Source: Microbispora catharanthi
GTDB lineage: Bacteria; Actinomycetota; Actinomycetes; Streptosporangiales; Streptosporangiaceae
Assembly: GCF_006334915.2 (NCBI RefSeq)
Contig: NZ_VDMA02000031.1
Span: 27,886 to 91,885 of the forward strand
Length of the DNA: 64,000 nucleotides
Direction of reading: 5' to 3'
Positions 43,816 to 51,723 of this stretch are shown piece after piece; position 1 is the first letter of the stretch; each line of letters opens with the position of its first letter. The position numbers were made by a program, and so were the translations under genes. A model generated the notes under the pieces. That model saw nothing but the letters and a program-made list of their open reading frames with translations, was not told the origin of the DNA and searched no databases.

Positions 43816-45903
43816 ATGGTGAACCCAGCAGGACCGATCATGGCCGGCGGCTTCGAGACCGTCACCCTCAACGACGCCGGCGTCGAATACTCCCTCGTCT
43901 TCCTCCCCGACAAGCACAACGACGAGCTCCAGGCCCAGGGGGCCAACCCCGTCTTCTACTGGCTGCCGGAGCGGATGCGCCTGGCGCGCAAGCCGAACGG
44001 CGATCTCAGGCTCAGCTTCCTGCATTTCCTCGGCGTGCAGGACGGCCAGACGAACCTCGGCGTGGCCCCCGGGCAGACCCGGGAGACCTCGGGCGGGGTG
44101 CTCAGCTTCGCGATGACCGGCGCGCCGCCCGAGGGCGTCCTGCGGGACGCGCACAAGCAGATCCTGGAACGGATGCAGCAGGGCAGCCGGGACCGGTTCT
44201 GGCAGGTCAAGCCGGGCGTGGCCGACCGGTCCACGATCGCCGACATCCGGCCGATCCCGATCAGGAGCTCCACGCTGCGCCTGATGATCACCGACCAGGA
44301 CGGCACGCAGGGCGGCAACGCGGGCGACCCGTTCTTCGTCACCGCCCAGGGCGCCGGGAACGGCAGCCTGATCCCGACCGCCGAGCACCCGTTCGTCGTC
44401 AACCTCGGCACGTTCGCGGCGGCGCAGGTGGAGCAGGGGCTGCTGGGCACCGAGGTGCCCATCGGGGTGACGGCCGACCTCACGCTGCCGCTGTGGGCGC
44501 CGATCACGCGGCTGCACATGACCGCCAACTGGGAGCGGGTGTTCAGCCACTTCACGGCCCAGGCCAACGCCAGCTGGTGGTGGAGCTCGGGCGACCTCAA
44601 GGCCACCTGGAACACGCTGCGGATGAACGGCGACATCAAGGTCGAGCTGGAGATGGACCGCACCATTCCCGGCGCGGACAACAAGGAGGCGATGGTCACC
44701 AAGTACATCGACATGCTCGTGGCGATGTGGCTGGACCAGGCGAAGCAAGTGATCTTCCAGCCGATGCCGGAGGTCCAGGACCCGGGCCCGCCCAAGTCCG
44801 GCGGACTGCTCAACCTCTTCGGCTGGGGCTTCGGCGCGGGGTTCAGCCTCAACTTCCGCCACGATCGGGTGGAGATCGCCAACTCCTTCACCTTCGAGGT
44901 CGACGAGATGTACGCGCAGCCGAGCACGATGGGCGGCAACGTGGACGGCGTGGCCGACCTGCTGGCCGCCCATCCGGAGCTCAAGAGCCGTTACATGCGC
45001 ACGCTGTACCTGGACAACTGGGACCGCAAGATCACCACGGTCTGCCGGCCCGTCGTCAAGTGGCCCGACCCGGACCACGGCGTGAGCGGCGATCCGGTGA
45101 AGTCCGCCACAGTCCAGATCGGCTACCCCAGCGTGGAAGGCGAGATCGCGTGGTCCGCCCACGAGTTCCGGCCGCCGCCACGCCCGCAGGAGGTCGACGC
45201 GACGACCGACGTGCGCGGCGAGGGCGCCCCCGTCGGGGAGACCACACCGCTCGCCCCCGCCTCCTCGCCGACCCTCGTCTACGCCAGCGGCGCGACCAAC
45301 GAGGTCTTCTTCGCCCGGCAGACCCAGAAGAAGGCGGAGCAGGTCGCCGGCGCGCCGGAGGGGTGGCGTCCGGACAAGGTGTTCGTCCGGCGCACCATCG
45401 AGTTCGACGAGTCGCCCTCCATCCTCGACGACCGGTTCTCCCGGATCATCATCGAGGCCAACGAGGTGCACCTCGACCCGGAACCGTTCGGCACGCTCAC
45501 CGACAGCCTGACCGTGGCCGTGCGCGCCGACAACGCCGGCGCGCTCGTGCTCGCCCCGATCTCGATCAACCGGGATCTGACGGCGGGCAACCAGATCGTC
45601 GAGGTGCAGGTGCAGCCCAAGGGCGAGGGCCCCGACGGCGGCGAGCGCCCGATCGTCACCTTCACCTTCACCATGGCCGACACCGGGGAGAACTACAAGG
45701 AACGCCGGTTCGCCCTCTACACGGGACAGCCGGGACGGCCGCCGGCGTACCGGTACCGGGCGCGCGTGATCATCAAGGGCACGCTGTTCGAGGACGGGGA
45801 CGAGTGGATCGGCCCCTGGACGGACGGCGAGGGCAGCGGCGACCTGTCCGTGCGGGTGCCGAAGAAGACCGCTCCCGGCGTCACCGTCGTGAGCCAGGAC
45901 TGA
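43816..45903 (+). CDS. Large unknown protein of hemopexin-lysozyme operon
   Basis: A 695-residue protein preceded by CAGGAG. No leader and only weak amphipathic stretches. Noted segments: FYWLPERMRLARKPNGDLRL, GGVLSFAMTGAPPEGVLRDA, ITRLHMTANWERVFSHF and SRYMRTLYLDNWDRKI. The central part contains a Gly/aromatic segment (LLNLFGWGFGAGFSLNFRHD) that could be a membrane-inserting hairpin. The C-terminal 250 residues look beta-rich. I recognise no family. Position just after the lysozyme fusion suggests one assembled system. Confidence 0.75.
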   Translation: MVNPAGPIMAGGFETVTLNDAGVEYSLVFLPDKHNDELQAQGANPVFYWLPERMRLARKPNGDLRLSFLHFLGVQDGQTNLGVAPGQTRETSGGVLSFAMTGAPPEGVLRDAHKQILERMQQGSRDRFWQVKPGVADRSTIADIRPIPIRSSTLRLMITDQDGTQGGNAGDPFFVTAQGAGNGSLIPTAEHPFVVNLGTFAAAQVEQGLLGTEVPIGVTADLTLPLWAPITRLHMTANWERVFSHFTAQANASWWWSSGDLKATWNTLRMNGDIKVELEMDRTIPGADNKEAMVTKYIDMLVAMWLDQAKQVIFQPMPEVQDPGPPKSGGLLNLFGWGFGAGFSLNFRHDRVEIANSFTFEVDEMYAQPSTMGGNVDGVADLLAAHPELKSRYMRTLYLDNWDRKITTVCRPVVKWPDPDHGVSGDPVKSATVQIGYPSVEGEIAWSAHEFRPPPRPQEVDATTDVRGEGAPVGETTPLAPASSPTLVYASGATNEVFFARQTQKKAEQVAGAPEGWRPDKVFVRRTIEFDESPSILDDRFSRIIIEANEVHLDPEPFGTLTDSLTVAVRADNAGALVLAPISINRDLTAGNQIVEVQVQPKGEGPDGGERPIVTFTFTMADTGENYKERRFALYTGQPGRPPAYRYRARVIIKGTLFEDGDEWIGPWTDGEGSGDLSVRVPKKTAPGVTVVSQD

Positions 45904-45908
45904 GCGGG

Positions 45909-48272
45909 ATGAACACGCCAGGAGTCCCGGCCGACGAGCCGGGCCCCCGCGTCGGAGCGGCCGACCGGAGCGAACCCCTGCTGCCGGACTCGCAGCTGGG
46001 CTCGCCCTGGTGGGCGCCCGCACCGGAGCTCGTGCCCGCCTCCGAGGGCACGTTCCGGTTCCTGTTCCGCGTCACCGGTCACGACGACGAGGGCTCGCCC
46101 GTCCTCAGCGCGACGGTCACCGCCGTGCTGCGCTTCCCCCCGCCGCCCGCCGGCGCCCAGACCGTCCCGTGGACGGACGTGAGCGTACGGCTGCGCATCC
46201 CGTTCGTGGACGCCGACACCGGCCGGCCGACCTCCACCGAGCTCCCGGTCGACGTGGACCGGCACGACGGCCTCGTCCACTGCAGGGCCGAGATCAGCGG
46301 AGCCGTGGCCAGGGCCGCGTACGGCGCGCTGAGCACACCGGGCTTCCAGCCGGACGACGGAGCGGGAGTCGTCGTCAGCACGAGCTTCGTCGGCGTGCAG
46401 GAGACGCCCGCCGCGTGGGCCCTCTCCGGGGAGAACCCCGACAGGCCAGGCAGTCTGGAGGTCGCGCCGGTCCGGGGATGGCCGTTCGAGGAGCCGCTCC
46501 GAGAGGAGCACCCGATCCCCGAAGAGCATCCGAACTGGTCGGACGTGGTGACCACCGAGGTCCGCGTTCCCGGCGAGCTCACGACCGCCGGGCGGGGCGC
46601 CGTCCGGCTGACCCAGGTGTCGCCGCCGTTCACGGAGTCGCCGTTCACGGAGTCGGCGCTCACGGAGTTGTCGCTGGGGCGATCGTCCCTGACGGAGTCG
46701 GCGCTCACGGACACGTCCGCGGCGGCACGGGCCGTGGTGGAGGCGTCGCTCGCGGACTCGGCGGTGGCGGAGCCGGCCTTCCTGGCGGCGTCGCCGGCCG
46801 AGGCCCCGATGGATGCACCGGTGGAGGCGCCGGCGGAGGACCTGCCGGCCCCGCTGACCCTCGCCCGGGTGCCGCTCCCCCTGCCGCGCGCCGGCCGCCG
46901 CCTGGTGCTCCGCGACGACCTCAACGGACGGCGCGGCGGGATCCTCGACGGGACAACGGGATCGGAAGGGCCCGACCCGGAGGGGCTCGCCACGGACCCC
47001 CCGTCGTTCACCATGGACATGGGCGTGTCCGTGACCCGCTCGCACCGCCTGCCGCTGCTGGTGCCGTGCCGCGACAACCCCGGCCTGTACCGGCAGGACG
47101 CCGGGGGCGCAGAGCCCGTGATCGTCGGCTGTCAGGACGCCTTCCAGCTCGGCCGCGTCCCGGCCCGGCGGTTCGCGCCGGCTCCGCGCCTGGACCGCGA
47201 CCACCGGTACTCGGTGTGGGAGTCGCTCCAGCAGCCGGCCACGTACCTCGTCGTGCCTGCCCACTACCGGGTGGCCCGCGACGTGGCCGGCCGCCCCCAG
47301 CTGGAGTGGCTGCAGGTGTTCGACGCCACCGTGGACGCGGGCCTGCCGTGCCGGCTGCAGGCCCGGTGCGTGCCCGACCTGTCGGCGGCCGAGCTCACCG
47401 AGCTGGAGTCGCTGCTGCGCGCGGACGCCGGCGGGCGCGACGTCCGCGTGCTGCTCCCGACGTCCCCCTCGGTGGGGTCGACCGGGGTGTCGGTGCGGTC
47501 GAGCACATTGGAGGGCGGCCTGCGCGCCGTCCTGGACGACGACGCGATCCGCCTGGCGCTGCACGTGGACTACGACGACGCTGTCGTGGCGGTCACCCAG
47601 TTGCGCGGCGGCGACGCGGTCGCGCAGGTCGTCTTCGACACCGGCGACTCCTCCACGTCGATCGCGACCACGGTGCACCTGGACGTGGACGAGCTGGCCG
47701 GCCCGTACCCGGGCGGGCCGGTGCGGGTCACCGCGACCGGGCTGCGCAACGACGCCGACACGGCGGCCACGGTGACGGCCCTCTGGGTGCGGGCGGCGGT
47801 CGGGGGGTGGCAGCGCGTCCCGCTCGACCCGCCGGCGCGCGTGCCCGCCCACGGGGACGTCGCGCTGCCCGCCGCCGTCCGGGACGGGGCCGTCGTGCCG
47901 CAGGCGCTGCTCGACCCCGCGGACCCCGCCCAGCTGGTCGTCCGCAACGTCTACCTGGAGAACCTGCACACGGCCGTCCTGATCCGGCGGGACGTGGACC
48001 TGCGGGCCGCGGGCATCGCCGGCGTGGGACTGGTCTTCGCGGTGTCCGGCATCGAGGTCGCGCGGGCCGTCCTCCCCGCGGACGCGCCCACGCTCGAGGT
48101 CACCCTGGTGCAGCCGCTGGTCGCCGACCGTTCGACGTTCGACCGGAAGGTCGCCGTGTCCGTCACGCTCACGCGGGACGACGGCACCGTACGGCCGGCG
48201 GCGTCCGGCCCGGTGGTCGTGGACCTCGCGACCGGCGCGATCGTCCGGCTGTCCCGGCTCATGGGGGTGTGA
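45909..48272 (+). CDS. Large beta-rich unknown protein with TES repeats
   Basis: ATG 45909, five bases after the upstream stop, gives 787 residues. Residues about 40-235 and 310-780 look beta-rich. A low-complexity linker near residues 240-310 repeats FTES/LTES-type units (PPFTESPFTESALTELSL) before a Pro/Ala tract. No leader, no known catalytic motif. With the 43816 product it makes up the bulk of this run; the two could be structural or carrier components for the lytic enzymes (inference). A strong hairpin ends the run. Confidence 0.72.
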   Translation: MNTPGVPADEPGPRVGAADRSEPLLPDSQLGSPWWAPAPELVPASEGTFRFLFRVTGHDDEGSPVLSATVTAVLRFPPPPAGAQTVPWTDVSVRLRIPFVDADTGRPTSTELPVDVDRHDGLVHCRAEISGAVARAAYGALSTPGFQPDDGAGVVVSTSFVGVQETPAAWALSGENPDRPGSLEVAPVRGWPFEEPLREEHPIPEEHPNWSDVVTTEVRVPGELTTAGRGAVRLTQVSPPFTESPFTESALTELSLGRSSLTESALTDTSAAARAVVEASLADSAVAEPAFLAASPAEAPMDAPVEAPAEDLPAPLTLARVPLPLPRAGRRLVLRDDLNGRRGGILDGTTGSEGPDPEGLATDPPSFTMDMGVSVTRSHRLPLLVPCRDNPGLYRQDAGGAEPVIVGCQDAFQLGRVPARRFAPAPRLDRDHRYSVWESLQQPATYLVVPAHYRVARDVAGRPQLEWLQVFDATVDAGLPCRLQARCVPDLSAAELTELESLLRADAGGRDVRVLLPTSPSVGSTGVSVRSSTLEGGLRAVLDDDAIRLALHVDYDDAVVAVTQLRGGDAVAQVVFDTGDSSTSIATTVHLDVDELAGPYPGGPVRVTATGLRNDADTAATVTALWVRAAVGGWQRVPLDPPARVPAHGDVALPAAVRDGAVVPQALLDPADPAQLVVRNVYLENLHTAVLIRRDVDLRAAGIAGVGLVFAVSGIEVARAVLPADAPTLEVTLVQPLVADRSTFDRKVAVSVTLTRDDGTVRPAASGPVVVDLATGAIVRLSRLMGV

Positions 48273-48281
48273 CGCGGCGAC

Positions 48282-48326
48282 GGACGCACGAGCCCTGGCT
48301 CACGTGGCCAGGGCTCATCCGCGTCC
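48282..48326 (+). terminator. Stem-loop after the hemopexin-lysozyme run
   Basis: GAGCCCTGGC (48290-48299) pairs with GCCAGGGCTC (48307-48316) around TCACGTG, and an outer GGACGC/GCGTCC pair (48282-48287, 48321-48326) extends the stem. It starts ten bases after the stop of the 45909 gene. Confidence 0.78.
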
Positions 48327-48494
48327 GGCGGCCCGCGTTCCCGTGACTGATCTTTTGCGGCGAGCACCTTTACGAAGTAAACCAACCCCTAACCATGCGA
48401 TCGAGACCCTCATGGCGGGGCACCTGCGGATAACGGCCGACATGGGCCAGTCACCCGTAGCGATCGATCTGTCGCGACGCGGTGCCGGCGGACG

Positions 48495-49724
48495 CTACGG
48501 CCACTCCCCACGAGTCAGATCCAGCCGCTGGTGGAGCAGGGCCTGCTGGGCCGGGTTGGCGGTCAGGCCCAGCGCCCGCTCATCACATAGCCGCGCCTGG
48601 CTCGTGTCGCCCAGCGCGCGCAGCAGCTCGGCTCGGGTCGCGTGCAGGAGCGGGTAGCGGGACAGGGCCCCCTCCAGGCCGGTCAGCTCCGCCAGCGCGG
48701 CCGCGGGCCCCTTGACGTAGCGCAGGGCGACGGCCCGGTGCAGCCGGGTGACCGGCGAGGGCGCCACCGCCAGGAGCATGTCGTACAACACGAGGATCTG
48801 TGCCCAGTCGGTGTGCTCGAAGCCTGCGGCCTCGGCGTGACAGGCCACGATCGCGGCCTGCAACTGGTAGGGCCCGGGCCGGCGATGGGTCCTGGCGGTG
48901 CGGATCAGCAACGCGGTCGCCTCGGCGATCGCGGCGCGGTCCCACAGGCCGCGATCCTGCTCGGCGAGCGGCACCAGACGCCCGTGGGAATCGAACCGGG
49001 CCGCGCCGCGCGCCCGGTGCAGCCGGATGAGCGCGAGCAGCCCGGCCACTTCCGGCTCGCCCGGCATGAGGCCGGCCAGGAGCCCGGCCAGCCACTCGGC
49101 GTCGTCGGCCAGGTCGCGCGCCTCGGCCCGATCGCCGCTGCTGGACAGATATCCCTCGTTGAACAGCAGGTAGACGACCGCGAGCACGGCGTCCAGCCGC
49201 TCGGGCAGCTCCTCGGCGGCCGGAATCCGGTAGGGGATGCCCGCTTCGGCGATCTTTCGTTTGGCCCGGGTGAGCCGCTGGGCGACCGTGGTCTCCGGCA
49301 CGACGAAGGCAGCGGCGATCTGCGCGGTGCTCAGCCCGCACACCACCCGCAGGGTCAACGCGATCCGGGCCTCGGGCGACAGCGCCGGATGGCAGCACGT
49401 GAAGATCAGCCGCAGCCGGTCGTCGCTCTCCCCCGGCTCGGGCCACCGCAGCCGGGCCAGCTTGGCGCGGTAGTTCGTCTCCCGCCGCAGCACGTCGAGG
49501 CCGCGGCGGCGGGCCACGGTGAACAGCCAGGCGTCCGGCCGGTCCGGCACGCCCTCGACCGGCCAGCGGCGCAGCGCGGTCTCCACGGCGTCCTGCACCA
49601 GGTCCTCGGCGGCGGAGAAGTCGCCCAGCAGCGACACCAGGCACGCCGCGAGGCGGCCCGCGTGCTCACGTACGACGCGGGCCAGCACCTCCCGGCTCCC
49701 TCTGCCGCTGTCCGGTCCGCTCAT
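48495..49724 (-). CDS. ECF42-type RNA polymerase sigma factor, second copy
   Basis: A 409-residue protein; ATG 49724 overlaps the DGPF stop (ATGA). Region 2 (FSAAEDLVQDAVETALRRWP, DAWLFTVARRRGLDVLRR), region 4 (IALTLRVVCGLSTAQIAAAF, TTVAQRLTRAKRK) and the long C-terminal ECF42 extension (GPYQLQAAIVACHAEA, DWAQILVLYDML) are present. It is arranged as in the 11605-13246 pair but more tightly coupled. ECF42 factors direct DGPF genes and lack anti-sigma partners. Confidence 0.92.
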   Translation of the reverse strand: MSGPDSGRGSREVLARVVREHAGRLAACLVSLLGDFSAAEDLVQDAVETALRRWPVEGVPDRPDAWLFTVARRRGLDVLRRETNYRAKLARLRWPEPGESDDRLRLIFTCCHPALSPEARIALTLRVVCGLSTAQIAAAFVVPETTVAQRLTRAKRKIAEAGIPYRIPAAEELPERLDAVLAVVYLLFNEGYLSSSGDRAEARDLADDAEWLAGLLAGLMPGEPEVAGLLALIRLHRARGAARFDSHGRLVPLAEQDRGLWDRAAIAEATALLIRTARTHRRPGPYQLQAAIVACHAEAAGFEHTDWAQILVLYDMLLAVAPSPVTRLHRAVALRYVKGPAAALAELTGLEGALSRYPLLHATRAELLRALGDTSQARLCDERALGLTANPAQQALLHQRLDLTRGEWP

Positions 49725-50059
49725 GCGGCCGGTCGGATCTCCACGATCGGGCACGCCGGCCAGGACCTGGCCAGCTTCAGCGCCTCGTCCAGATCGGCCA
49801 CCTCCACCTCCGCGTAACCGCTGACGACCTCCTTGCCCTCGACGAACGGCCCGTCGGTGACGACGGGCTCGCCGCCGCCGAGACGTACGGTGGTCGCGGT
49901 GTGCGCGGGCGCCAGACGCATGTGATGCGTGATCTTGCTGGAGTTCTCGGCGAACCAGCGGACCACCGCCTCGTAGGCGGCCTCGCGCTCCGATTCGTCC
50001 ATCGCCTCCAGCCGCTTGGCGAACTCCTCGGTCTCGACGAACATCAGCACGTACTTCAC
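49721..50059 (-). CDS. YciI-related DGPF-domain protein, second copy
   Basis: A 112-residue protein from GTG 50059 with AAGGAAGAGAG upstream. VVTDGPFVEGKEVVSGYAEV contains the DGPF motif; the first strand is MKYVLMFVETEEF. It is the upstream partner of the ECF42 gene by a 4-bp overlap. Probable target and modulator of that sigma factor. Confidence 0.92.
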   Translation of the reverse strand: MKYVLMFVETEEFAKRLEAMDESEREAAYEAVVRWFAENSSKITHHMRLAPAHTATTVRLGGGEPVVTDGPFVEGKEVVSGYAEVEVADLDEALKLARSWPACPIVEIRPAA

Positions 50060-50156
50060 GGTTGACTCTCTTCCTTTGATCGGCCTTCACCAGGAAGACG
50101 AATGGGCACCTGCCCCACACGACACCAGGCGGCACGACTTCGCCGGCGCGGCCGAG

Positions 50157-50996
50157 TCAGGCGCTCAGCACCTTGCGGAGCAGCTCGCCGAACTCGGCGG
50201 GGTGTGTGGTGAGCCCCGTGTGCCCGCCGGGGAAGTGGACGAGCTCCGTGCCGAACCGCTCGGCGAGGAAGGCGGCGGGACGGTAGGGCAGTTCGCCGTG
50301 TGAGTCCGCTCCGGCGGCGAGCACGAGCCGGTCCGACAGAACCTCGAGGCGATCCACGTCCGGTGTGTAGGCCATGAAGCTCGGCACGATGCGCCCGAGG
50401 AAGTAGGGCATGTCCGCCATCGTCCGCTCCGCCCGGGCCGCCGCCTGCGGGGGGAGTTCGGTGGCCGCCTTGACGTCGACGGGATCGGCGCCGGGCCGCC
50501 TCAGACCGGCCGCGAACACGGCCGCCGCGGGCATCAGTCCCTCCCTGCGGAACGTGTCCTGGACGCGGGCGAGCAGCGCGCGATGCTCGGCGGCGTCCGG
50601 CAGCACCTCCACCAGCGGCGGCTCGTGCGCCACGACGCGTTCGATCCGCTCGGGATGGGTGGTGAGCAGGTGCAGCGCGACGATCGCGCCCGAGCTGCAG
50701 GCGGCCACGCGGGCGGGCGCGTCCGGTGACAGCAGCTCCAGCAGCCGCACCGCGTCGTCGGCGTGCCGCTCGACCCGTTGCGGGGCCTCCGGGTCGTCAA
50801 GCGGGCTGCGGGACAGACCGCGCGGGTCGTAGGACGCGACCGTGTAGTCGGCGGCCAGGGTGTCGGCGACGCCGTCGAAGGAGGCCGCCCCGCCCGTGCC
50901 GCCGGGGATCAGCAGCAGGAGCGGGCCCTTTCCGCGCACCTCGTAGCGCAGGGTGGCGCCGTCCACGCGCAGGTGGCCGATGGCCGGGCTGGTCAT
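50157..50996 (-). CDS. Alpha/beta-fold hydrolase
   Basis: A 279-residue protein. LLLLIPGGTGGAASFDGV gives the oxyanion region, VAACSSGAIVAL the nucleophile elbow (CSSG with Ser in place), and GGHTGL near the C-terminus the catalytic His. The acid is probably the Asp in LAAGADSHGE. Its start overlaps the TetR stop by 4 bp (ATGA), so it is cotranscribed with and probably controlled by that regulator. The substrate is unknown; haloperoxidase/epoxide-hydrolase-like esterases are closest in pattern. Confidence 0.88.
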   Translation of the reverse strand: MTSPAIGHLRVDGATLRYEVRGKGPLLLLIPGGTGGAASFDGVADTLAADYTVASYDPRGLSRSPLDDPEAPQRVERHADDAVRLLELLSPDAPARVAACSSGAIVALHLLTTHPERIERVVAHEPPLVEVLPDAAEHRALLARVQDTFRREGLMPAAAVFAAGLRRPGADPVDVKAATELPPQAAARAERTMADMPYFLGRIVPSFMAYTPDVDRLEVLSDRLVLAAGADSHGELPYRPAAFLAERFGTELVHFPGGHTGLTTHPAEFGELLRKVLSA

Positions 50997-51607
50997 GTCG
51001 AGTCTCCTTCATCGTGCGTGGGCCAGTGCTCAAGGAGGGTGTGCAGGGCGTCGAGACAGCGGACCCAGGTGTCTTCCGCCGGGCGCGCGTGCGCGAACCC
51101 GCCCGCGGCCTCCAGGCTGGTGAAGCCGTGGAGCGTGCTGCGCATCAGCCGGACCGCGTCGGTCAGGTCGGGTTCCTGCAGCGCGTAGGCGCGCAGCATG
51201 CTGTAGGTCAGCTCGACGGCGCGCCGTGGCCCGGCGGCCCGGGCCACGAGCTCGGGATCGATCTGGATCGGGATCTGCGTCGCCGTGTATCGGCCCGGGT
51301 GGTCGTGGGCGTACTGCCGCCAGGCGTTGGCGTACGCCACCAGTGCGTCCTTTCCGGCCCGTCCGGCGGTCGCCTCCGCGATGCGGATGGTCTTCTCGTC
51401 CGCGGCCAGCAGTGCGATCCGCCCGCGCAGGTCCTCGAGACTGCGGACGTGCGCGTACAGGCTGGCGTCCTTCACCCCGAGTCGTCGCGCCACCGCCGAC
51501 ATGGTCACGTGCTCGAGCCCGACCTCGTCCGCCAGCTCGGCACCGGCGAGCGTCACCCGATCCGCCGTCAAACCGGCCCGCACCATGTGCATGCCGCCCT
51601 TCTCCAC
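50993..51607 (-). CDS. TetR-family transcriptional regulator
   Basis: A 204-residue protein: N-terminal HTH (ELADEVGLEHVTMSAVARRL, GVKDASLYAHVRSLEDL) and a helical TetR_C-type ligand domain (TYSMLRAYALQEPDLTDAVR, LHGFTSLEAAGGFAHARPAE). It precedes and overlaps the hydrolase gene, forming a two-gene operon. An 11-bp palindrome lies just upstream of its start and is a likely autoregulatory operator. Confidence 0.9.
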   Translation of the reverse strand: MEKGGMHMVRAGLTADRVTLAGAELADEVGLEHVTMSAVARRLGVKDASLYAHVRSLEDLRGRIALLAADEKTIRIAEATAGRAGKDALVAYANAWRQYAHDHPGRYTATQIPIQIDPELVARAAGPRRAVELTYSMLRAYALQEPDLTDAVRLMRSTLHGFTSLEAAGGFAHARPAEDTWVRCLDALHTLLEHWPTHDEGDST

Positions 51608-51631
51608 CCTGGAGCACCGTGAATATTCCTA

Positions 51632-51658
51632 GGACCCCTAGGTTTTTCCTTGGGGTCC
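51632..51658. promoter_or_regulatory. Operator-like palindrome upstream of tetR-type gene
   Basis: GGACCCCTAGG (51632-51642) and CCTTGGGGTCC (51648-51658) are inverted with one mismatch around TTTTT. Placed 25 bp before the regulator start, it has the size and symmetry of a TetR-family operator. Confidence 0.6.
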
Positions 51659-51723
51659 AAGGTTGCCTCAGGCCGGGCGAGGAGCGCAAGCGGTTACCGC
51701 GGTGATGTCTCGGACGGCAGGTG

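Noticed and set aside
44493..45908. 5' extension of the 787-residue gene in frame through the preceding gene
   Set aside because: The extension overlaps a well-supported 695-residue gene in another frame; ATG 45909 just after its stop is the natural start.
49725..50135. Extension of the second ECF42 frame through the DGPF gene
   Set aside because: ATG 49724 overlapping the DGPF stop is a typical coupled start; the extension has no sigma features.
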